Assembly: GCF_003696345.1 (NCBI RefSeq)
Contig: NZ_RFLX01000015.1
Span: 1-64,000 of the forward strand
Origin: Teichococcus wenyumeiae
GTDB taxonomy: Bacteria > Pseudomonadota > Alphaproteobacteria > Acetobacterales > Acetobacteraceae
Length of the DNA: 64,000 nt
Reading direction: 5' to 3'
Notes under the pieces: model-generated
Seen by the model: only the letters and a program-made list of their open reading frames with translations
What the model was told of the DNA's origin: nothing
Databases searched by the model: none
Translations under genes and position numbers: made by a program
Part shown: positions 58,870-64,000 of the stretch, in pieces
How positions within the stretch are numbered: position 1 is the first letter of the stretch
Layout: every line of letters begins with the position of its first letter

Positions 58870-58940
58870 GCCATCATCTCCTTCATTCAGGTGCCGGTGG
58901 TTCGGCACCGGCCATGCATCGCGCGGGTGGCGCCGGCAGG

Positions 58941-59978
58941 TCAGTAGAGCTGGCCCGGGGCCAGGATGTTGCGCATGGCCTCCGGCCTGCCATCAAGCCA
59001 GCACAACAGGTTCTCACGGAAGATCGCGGCGATGCGCGCATTCTCGCGTGACACGGTGCTGGCGGAATGCGGGCTGATCAGCACATTGGGCATGGCCCAG
59101 AGCGGGTCCTCCGGCGGCAGGGGCTCCGGCTCCGTCACGTCCAGCGCGGCGAAGCCCACCTGCCCGCTCCCGAGCGCCTCGCGCAGTGCCGCGTGCTCCA
59201 CCACCGCCCCGCGGCCGATGTTCACGAAGGCTGCGCCGGGCCGCATGGCGGCGAAAGCGGCGGCGCCGAACAGCCCTTCCGTTTCCGGCGTGTGCGGCAC
59301 CGTCACCACCACCGCATCCGCCTTCGGCAGCAGTTCCAGCAGGTCGGACACGGGTGCGATCTGGTCAAAGAGCGCCGCCTGGGACCGCTCCTGGCCGGGG
59401 CGGCGGACCAGGGCGACGACTCGCATGCCAAGCGCCTTGCCGATGCGGGCGCAGCCGCGCGCGAGGTCGCCGCCGCCGATCAGCAGCAGGGTACGGTCGG
59501 CCAGATCCTCGCCGCAGTAGCGCACCCAACGCCGCGCCGCCTGCTCCCGCCGCAGGTGATCCAGGCCACGGGCATGCTGCAGCAGCGCCATGAAGACCCA
59601 TTCAGCCAGCGGCCCGGCGTGCACGCCGCGCGCCGTGGTGACGGTGACACCACGCTCCGCCAGCCGGAGCTTCGCCGCCAGTGGGCCGACGCCCGTGCTG
59701 GTCGCCTGAATCCAGCGCAGCTTCGGCATGCTGTCGAGCAGCTCGGCCGGCGGGAAGTCCCAGAGGATGTCGGCCTTGGCCAGCAGCGCCCGCCAAGCCT
59801 GCTCCTGCGCTGCGTCACGCGTGAAGGGCGCCCCCTTGTGGTCGGCAGTGTAGCGGATGGGCGGCAGCAGTTCAGGCTCGTGCAGCACCTCCAGCCGGCC
59901 GGGCGCGACATCGCGCAGGGCCTCGACATGCTCCGCCTCCAGCGGGGTCGCGATGACGATGGTCTGCCGCCCGCTCAT
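58941..59978 (-). CDS. D-2-hydroxyacid dehydrogenase
   Basis: NAD(P)-dependent dehydrogenase of 345 residues of the D-isomer family. Rossmann start LLLIGGGDLARGCARIGKALGM; catalytic Arg in VNIGRGAVVEHAAL, Glu in DVTEPEPLPPEDPLW, and His in ISPHSAST make the Arg-Glu-His set complete. It reduces a 2-keto acid to the D-2-hydroxy acid or the reverse; glyoxylate/hydroxypyruvate-type reductases are related. GGAGG lies seven bases before the start at 59978. The start overlaps the stop of a 51-codon gene (ATGA). Its operon also holds a family-5 binding protein, and an IclR regulator is encoded just upstream. Confidence 0.9.
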   Translation of the reverse strand: MSGRQTIVIATPLEAEHVEALRDVAPGRLEVLHEPELLPPIRYTADHKGAPFTRDAAQEQAWRALLAKADILWDFPPAELLDSMPKLRWIQATSTGVGPLAAKLRLAERGVTVTTARGVHAGPLAEWVFMALLQHARGLDHLRREQAARRWVRYCGEDLADRTLLLIGGGDLARGCARIGKALGMRVVALVRRPGQERSQAALFDQIAPVSDLLELLPKADAVVVTVPHTPETEGLFGAAAFAAMRPGAAFVNIGRGAVVEHAALREALGSGQVGFAALDVTEPEPLPPEDPLWAMPNVLISPHSASTVSRENARIAAIFRENLLCWLDGRPEAMRNILAPGQLY

Positions 59979-60130
59979 GCCACGGCCTCCAGCACGGCAC
60001 CTGACGTGATCTGCCCCTTCAGCGCCGGCATGTGGGGCTCCGCCTTCGCATCGGTGAACAGGATGCCGGTGCCCGCGACGGGGGGCGCAGCCACCTTGCC
60101 GCGGCAGCATAGGGTAGAGGCTTCAATCAT
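59975..60130 (-). CDS. 51-residue protein coupled to the dehydrogenase
   Basis: A short gene of 51 codons (start MIEASTLCCRGKVAAPPVAG, end GQITSGAVLEAVA). GGAGAGAAG lies seven bases before its ATG at 60130, and its stop overlaps the dehydrogenase start by four bases, both strong signs of real translation. A CysCys pair and a Gly/Pro-rich centre are visible; I do not know the family. It is the first gene after the IclR-linked palindrome, so it may be a leader or regulatory peptide, a small subunit, or the stub of a longer lost gene. Confidence 0.5.
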   Translation of the reverse strand: MIEASTLCCRGKVAAPPVAGTGILFTDAKAEPHMPALKGQITSGAVLEAVA

Positions 60131-60218
60131 GGGTGGCTTCTCTCCGTCGCGGAATGCGGTTCCGCGACGGCATGGTCAGGCCGGCGGCGCGCCCGGGAAA
60201 GAGGCCGCCCCAGCCAAT

Positions 60219-60238
60219 CTTTCCCAAGATGTGGAAAG
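60219..60238. promoter_or_regulatory. palindrome upstream of the dehydrogenase operon, probable IclR site
   Basis: CTTTCC and GGAAAG form six-base arms around CAAGATGT. The site lies in the 146-base gap between the IclR gene end (60277) and the 51-codon gene start (60130), where the operon's promoter must be. IclR-family operators often carry GGAAA/TTTCC halves. Confidence 0.5.
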
Positions 60239-60276
60239 TTTATGGTCGCTGGAAAGACGGCGGCAGGGGCGGTCAC

Positions 60277-61080
60277 TCAACTGCGGCAGCCTGCGGCGAT
60301 CTCATGCACGGTGCGCTGCATCTCGCCGATAAGGCGGCCCGGGTGGCTGGCGTCGATCCCTGGGCCGACGAGGCCGAGCGACAGCTCCGGGTGGCCCGCC
60401 CCGGTTGGGACGACCAGGCCAAGGGCATTCACGCCAGGATGCCGGAAGCTCTCGGTGACGGCGAACCCGTCCCTGCGGGCCCGCTCCAGCCGGCGCCGCA
60501 GCAGGTCCGGTGCATGGCGGTGGAAGCGGCGGTAGCGATGGTCATTGGCGCGCAGCAGTTCCTCGGCTTCGGCCGCCGCCATGCTTGCCAGCAAGGCCAC
60601 GCCGCCCGCCCCGATGCCAATGGGCAGGCGCGTGCCGACCGTTCCCCTGATGGCCATTCCAGGGGTCGGGCAGGCGACGCGCTTGAGGTAGATGGTTTCC
60701 CACGCGCTGCGCTGGTTGAGCACGGCGACAGCGCCCACGCGGGCAGCAAGGTCGCGCAAAGGCTCCTCGGCCGCGGCATAGCGGTCTATCCGCGCTGCGG
60801 AGACCAGGCCCAGCTCAAAGAGCTGGGGGCCCAGCATGTAGCGCTTGTTGTCCAGTTTCTGCAGGAAGCCTTCCTCGACCATGCAGGCGAGCAGGCGATG
60901 GGCCGTGGAGGTCTCCAGCCCCGTGCGGCCAACCAGTTCCGTCAGCCGAAGCCCGCCCTCCTCGGCCGAGCCCAGTTCCCTCAGAAGGGCCAGGGCACGC
61001 CGCAGGCTTCCTGTCCCCTCCTGGCGCGAATGGCTCGATCGGTTCCTGGGCGTCATCGTCACCAAGGCGGCGTTCCACAT
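60277..61080 (-). CDS. IclR-family transcriptional regulator
   Basis: Regulator of 267 residues. The winged helix is SLRRALALLRELGSAEEGGLRLTELVGRTGLETSTAHRLLACMVEEGFL; the effector domain has GTVGTRLPIGIGAGGVALLA and ends with LSLGLVGPGIDASHPGRLIGEMQRTVHEIA. The start at 61080 is tentative; an ATG at 61056 would also keep all conserved parts. Its gene lies just upstream of and in the same direction as the D-2-hydroxyacid dehydrogenase set, with a palindrome between, so it probably controls that set in response to a keto or hydroxy acid. Confidence 0.9.
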   Translation of the reverse strand: MWNAALVTMTPRNRSSHSRQEGTGSLRRALALLRELGSAEEGGLRLTELVGRTGLETSTAHRLLACMVEEGFLQKLDNKRYMLGPQLFELGLVSAARIDRYAAAEEPLRDLAARVGAVAVLNQRSAWETIYLKRVACPTPGMAIRGTVGTRLPIGIGAGGVALLASMAAAEAEELLRANDHRYRRFHRHAPDLLRRRLERARRDGFAVTESFRHPGVNALGLVVPTGAGHPELSLGLVGPGIDASHPGRLIGEMQRTVHEIAAGCRS

Positions 61081-61297
61081 GGTCCATCCCGGAACCCTTG
61101 CCAGGACGGCGCAGGACGTGATCCGAGCACGCCGATGACATGTCGCAAAGATCCAATCCGCAGTGGCTCAGCGATATTCCTGCCACTGCGTGCCGGGGAA
61201 CCGAGTGGATGGCGGCTGTCGCGAACCCGGGGCTACCTTGGCGCTGCCAGGCCGGGCCGATGGAGGCTGCCGCAGAGACGCCTGCGGGCCTTCCGCG

Positions 61298-62650
61298 TCA
61301 TGATGCCGCCAGGCTCCGTTTCAGCCGCGCGATCACTCCAGGCAAGCCGCGCACCTTCAGCACCCGCCCGCTTTCGTCGTATTCCTCCGACAGCACCCGC
61401 ACGCTGTTGTAGATCTCGCCAATCAGCCCCTGCTGGGCATAGGACAGCGCCAGCACGTCCTCCACCATCTCGGCCTCGAAGAAGGCGATGATGGTGCCGC
61501 GCAACGCGCTCACATCCTCCGGAGCATGGGCGGAAAGCAGGATGGCGTCGGGATGCTTCTCGATCAGGGCGGCGCGGCCGGCGGCATCCACGCGGTCCAT
61601 CTTGTTCAGCACCAGGCGGGATGGCACCGCATCCGCGCCGATCTCGCGCAACACGCCGCGGGTCACTTCCAGCTGCGCCTCGTAGGTCGGGTCCGACGCG
61701 TCGACCACGAACAGCAGCAGCGAGGCCTCCAGGGCCTCCGTCAGGGTCGAGCGGAACGAGGCGACCAGGTCGTGCGGGAGCTGCTTGATGAAGCCGACCG
61801 TGTCCGAGATGAGCACGCGCGGCCGGGTTTCCGGCTGCAGGATGCGGACGGTGGTATCGAGGGTGGCGAAAAGCTTGTCCTCCACCAGCACCTCGCTGCC
61901 GGTCAGGGCGCGCATCAGGGAGGACTTGCCCGCATTGGTGTAGCCAACCAGCGCCACCCGCAGCTGGTCCTGCCGCGCGGAACGGCGGTGGTCGCTGTCG
62001 CGCTGCACCGCTTCCAGATGGTCCTTCAGTTCCGCGAGCCGGTCGCGGATCTTGCGGCGGTCGAGGTCCAGGGTGCTCTCGCCCGCGCCCGGGCCCTGCC
62101 GCCGCTCACCGCCACCCGAGGATTCCCGCAGCCGGGGGGCGACGTATTTCAGGCGCGCCATCTCCACCTGCAGCTTCGCCTCGCGCGTCTTGGCATGGCG
62201 GTGGAAGATCTCGACGATGACGCCGGTGCGGTCCAGCACCTCGGCGCCGGTGGCGCGCTCCAGGTTGCGGATCTGGCTGGGCGAGAGTTCATGGTCCACG
62301 ATCACGAACTCAGGCTTGCGGGCAGCGTCCTGATCGGCCTCGGCCGGCTCAGCAGCCTCGGCGGCGGCTTCGAACCTTGCGCGTGCCTTGGAGCGCGGGG
62401 GCGGCGCCATCGAGCTGACCACGCCGGTGCCACCGGTCAGCGCCGCCAGTTCCGCCAGCTTGCCGCTGCCCAGCAACGACCCGGCGCCGGTGCCTTCGCG
62501 GCGCTGGGACACCGTGCCGACCACCTCGTAGCCCAGCGTCTTCACCAGGCGCCCGAGTTCCTCGAGGCTGGCTTCATGCGCGACGTCATCGACCTCCGGC
62601 GTCTGGATGCCGACAAGAACAGCGCGGGGCGTGGGGGGCTTGGTCTCCAT
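61298..62650 (-). CDS. hflX: ribosome-splitting GTPase HflX
   Basis: HflX of 450 residues. An N-terminal domain (SLEELGRLVKTLGYEVVGTVSQRRE, GSGKLAEL) is followed by the helical linker with the DRTGVIVEIFHRHAKTREAKLQVEMARLKY signature, then the G domain: G1 GYTNAGKSSLMR, G2/switch DKLFATLDTT, G3 DTVGFIKQLP, G4 NKMD. An Ala/Glu-rich insertion of about 20 residues near position 95-115 is unusual. HflX splits stalled or hibernating ribosomes under stress. In many Alphaproteobacteria it follows hfq; here it is alone beside a TctC gene. The start at 62650 gives the normal beginning. Confidence 0.95.
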   Translation of the reverse strand: METKPPTPRAVLVGIQTPEVDDVAHEASLEELGRLVKTLGYEVVGTVSQRREGTGAGSLLGSGKLAELAALTGGTGVVSSMAPPPRSKARARFEAAAEAAEPAEADQDAARKPEFVIVDHELSPSQIRNLERATGAEVLDRTGVIVEIFHRHAKTREAKLQVEMARLKYVAPRLRESSGGGERRQGPGAGESTLDLDRRKIRDRLAELKDHLEAVQRDSDHRRSARQDQLRVALVGYTNAGKSSLMRALTGSEVLVEDKLFATLDTTVRILQPETRPRVLISDTVGFIKQLPHDLVASFRSTLTEALEASLLLFVVDASDPTYEAQLEVTRGVLREIGADAVPSRLVLNKMDRVDAAGRAALIEKHPDAILLSAHAPEDVSALRGTIIAFFEAEMVEDVLALSYAQQGLIGEIYNSVRVLSEEYDESGRVLKVRGLPGVIARLKRSLAAS

Positions 62651-62714
62651 GGTCGCTCTCAATAGCACGGGTGCGGCCATCTGGCCGCACCCGGATTCGC
62701 ATGGGCTGGGCTGC

Positions 62715-63680
62715 TCACTCGCCCTGGATATTGGCCTCCCGCGCGATGTTCTTCCAACGCGTGACCTCGGACGCGATGAGGCCCGCGTAATCCTCCCGGC
62801 TCATGCTGTTCGGGCCGGCACCGAAATCCAGCAGGCGCTCCACGGTGCCGGGCTCGGCAAGGCCCTTCGCCAGGGCGTGGTGCAGCGCGTCCGCCACCGG
62901 CTCCGGAACGCCGGCCGGCCCGGACAGGCCGAACCAGTTGGTGGCCACCAGCGTTTCCAGTCCGAATTCCCGCACGCTGGGCACATCCGGCCAGCGCACC
63001 GCACGTTCCGGCGTGGTGACGGCGAGCATGCGCAGCCGTTCGTTGCGGCCGACATCCGGCACGGCCGCGATCAGCCCCTCGATCTGCCCGCCCAGGATAT
63101 CCGCCACGGCCGGCGCCGAGCCGCGATAGGGAACATGCAGGATCTGCACGCCGGCCGCGCGGTTCAGCAACTCCAGCTTCACATGGCTGGAGGTGCCGAT
63201 GCCGGTGGAGCCGAAGCGGACGGTGCCGGCCTTCGCCCGCGTGATGAGGTCGGTCATGGTCCTGATCGGGCTATCCGCCGCGACCACGATCGCGCTGGGA
63301 ACAGCGGCGATGAGGCCGATGGGCGTGAAGTCCCGCACTGGGTCATAGGGAACCTGCTTCCACACCGCGGGGCCGATGGCCTGGGAGGCGATGTTCGAGA
63401 GCACGATCGCGTAGCCGTCCGGCGGCGACTTGGCGACGAGGTCGCTGCCGATCGCGCCGCCGGCACCGCCACGGTTCTCCACCACGACGGAGGCGCCCAT
63501 CGCGACCTCCATGCCCCGCGCGGCGAGGCGGCCAAGCAGGTCCGTGGTGCCGCCGGGGGTGAAGGGAACGATCAGCCGGATGGGGCGGTTGGGCTTCCAG
63601 GCGGGCTGGGCGCGCGCGCCATGGGCGGAGGCGGCGGCGAAGCCGGTAGCGGCCAGGACCGCGCGGCGGGAAATGGGCAT
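62715..63680 (-). CDS. Bug/TctC-family binding protein (upstream of hflX)
   Basis: Periplasmic receptor of 321 residues. Twin-arginine-type signal (MPISRRAVLAATGFAAASAHG), then KPNRPIRLIVPFTPGGTTDLLGRL. Landmarks: SVVVENRGGAGGAIGSDLVAKSPPDGYAIVLS, VPYDPVRDFTPIGLIAAV, GSTGIGTSSHVKLELL, HVPYRGSAPAVADILGGQ, and NWFGLSGPAGVPEP. A second Bug gene lies 35 bases upstream in the same direction, so this is the distal member of a tandem pair. Probable ligands are small carboxylates; no TctA/TctB membrane partner is present in the window. Confidence 0.9.
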   Translation of the reverse strand: MPISRRAVLAATGFAAASAHGARAQPAWKPNRPIRLIVPFTPGGTTDLLGRLAARGMEVAMGASVVVENRGGAGGAIGSDLVAKSPPDGYAIVLSNIASQAIGPAVWKQVPYDPVRDFTPIGLIAAVPSAIVVAADSPIRTMTDLITRAKAGTVRFGSTGIGTSSHVKLELLNRAAGVQILHVPYRGSAPAVADILGGQIEGLIAAVPDVGRNERLRMLAVTTPERAVRWPDVPSVREFGLETLVATNWFGLSGPAGVPEPVADALHHALAKGLAEPGTVERLLDFGAGPNSMSREDYAGLIASEVTRWKNIAREANIQGE

Positions 63681-63715
63681 GGGGCAGGTCCTGTCTTTGA
63701 AAGGGTAAGCCTCGG

Positions 63716-64000
63716 TCAGTTCACGGCGATGCCGGCATCCTTCACCACACCCCGCCAGCGTGCGAGATCGCCGGATACCAGGGCGCCAAGCTCAGCACGG
63801 CTCCCGCCCTCCACCACGAAGCGGATGCGCTCCAGCCGCTCGACGACCTCGGGCTGGCGCAGGGTGGCGGCGATGGCGGCATGCAGCGCATCGGCCACCG
63901 GCTCAGGCGTCGCGGCCGGGACAAAGAGGCCCGTCCAGGAGAGGGAATGCAGGTCGGGGAGGCCCTGCTCCGCCATGGTCGCGACCTCCGGCGCCCAGGT
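63716..64000 (-). CDS. Bug/TctC-family binding protein, cut by the window edge
   Basis: Only the C-terminal 94 residues are visible; the start lies beyond base 64000. The segment has the Bug ending: WAPEVATMAEQGLPDLHSLS, WTGLFVPAATPEPVADALH, RQPEVVERLERI, and a final LARWRGVVKDAGIAVN. The hinge 'WTGLFVPAATPEPVADALH' closely parallels 'WFGLSGPAGVPEPVADALH' in the next gene, so the two are a tandem duplication. It is upstream of, and 35 bases from, the TctC gene at 62715. Confidence 0.85.
   Translation of the reverse strand, partial: TWAPEVATMAEQGLPDLHSLSWTGLFVPAATPEPVADALHAAIAATLRQPEVVERLERIRFVVEGGSRAELGALVSGDLARWRGVVKDAGIAVN

Noticed and set aside
1-64000. CRISPR arrays, tRNA or rRNA genes, prophage modules
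   Set aside because: No spaced direct repeats, cloverleaf-like sequences, rRNA signatures, integrase or phage structural genes were seen on reading both strands.

Overview
The window is GC-rich alphaproteobacterial DNA. It looks like the chromosome (or a large chromid) of a heterotrophic Acetobacteraceae member, Roseomonas-like. The evidence is the codon bias (GC-rich third positions in nearly every gene), the many orphan Bug/TctC and family-5 solute-binding proteins, AtuA-type proteins, CaiB transferases, and MarR/IclR/LysR/MocR regulators beside catabolic genes. No rRNA, tRNA, CRISPR array or prophage was seen. The genus is an inference.

Layout. 1-9.1 kb: a MASE4 histidine kinase with a FixJ-type regulator and a single-domain receiver, then an isochorismatase-fold hydrolase, an alpha/beta hydrolase, and a tight XapX / exported amidohydrolase / DoxX / MFS run. 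9.2-15.4 kb: two gene sets diverging from 12.55 kb, namely PuuE-like deacetylase / binding protein / IclR on the minus strand and beta-propeller / binding protein on the plus strand. 15.4-17.8 kb: a decayed IS5-family element, a cold-shock gene with a recognisable promoter, long leader and triple 3' stem-loop, and rsgA. 17.9-21.2 kb: an envelope-stress operon resembling E. coli yjfJKL (PspA-like, DUF350, DUF2491) headed by an unrecognised 72-residue gene. 21.4-27.2 kb: aldo/keto reductase, a small basic protein, a TctC protein, and a split AtuA pair divergent from a LysR regulator. 27.4-29.7 kb: SDR and tautomerase divergent from an AraC regulator. 29.7-30.4 kb: debris containing a hydrolase remnant.

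30.4-41.6 kb is the most interesting region. A MarR regulator diverges from four overlapping genes (SucC-like and SucD-like acid:CoA ligase subunits, an HMG-CoA-lyase-like aldolase, a crotonase-fold enzyme). A collapsed tctC pseudogene follows, then six more overlapping genes (TctC, nitronate-monooxygenase-like flavoprotein, crotonase, CaiB CoA-transferase, enoyl-CoA hydratase, acyl-CoA ligase). Both runs are preceded by the same 15-bp palindrome, GTTGAYAYTATCAAC, laid over a -35 box. I infer one MarR-controlled regulon for uptake, CoA activation and aldol cleavage of an unidentified branched or dicarboxylic acid.

41.6-64 kb: an IS5 fragment, a secreted HSL-type esterase, chrA, a GMC oxidoreductase / M20 peptidase / binding-protein operon, a MocR regulator divergent from an EamA exporter, DUF4112, GST, a TctC protein, an IS6-family transposase tail, two further family-5 binding proteins, a D-2-hydroxyacid dehydrogenase operon headed by a 51-codon gene, IclR, hflX and two TctC genes, the last cut by the window edge. 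Altogether five family-5 binding proteins and five intact or edge-truncated TctC proteins occur without one permease or ATPase gene, so ligand binding and transport must be completed by components encoded elsewhere.
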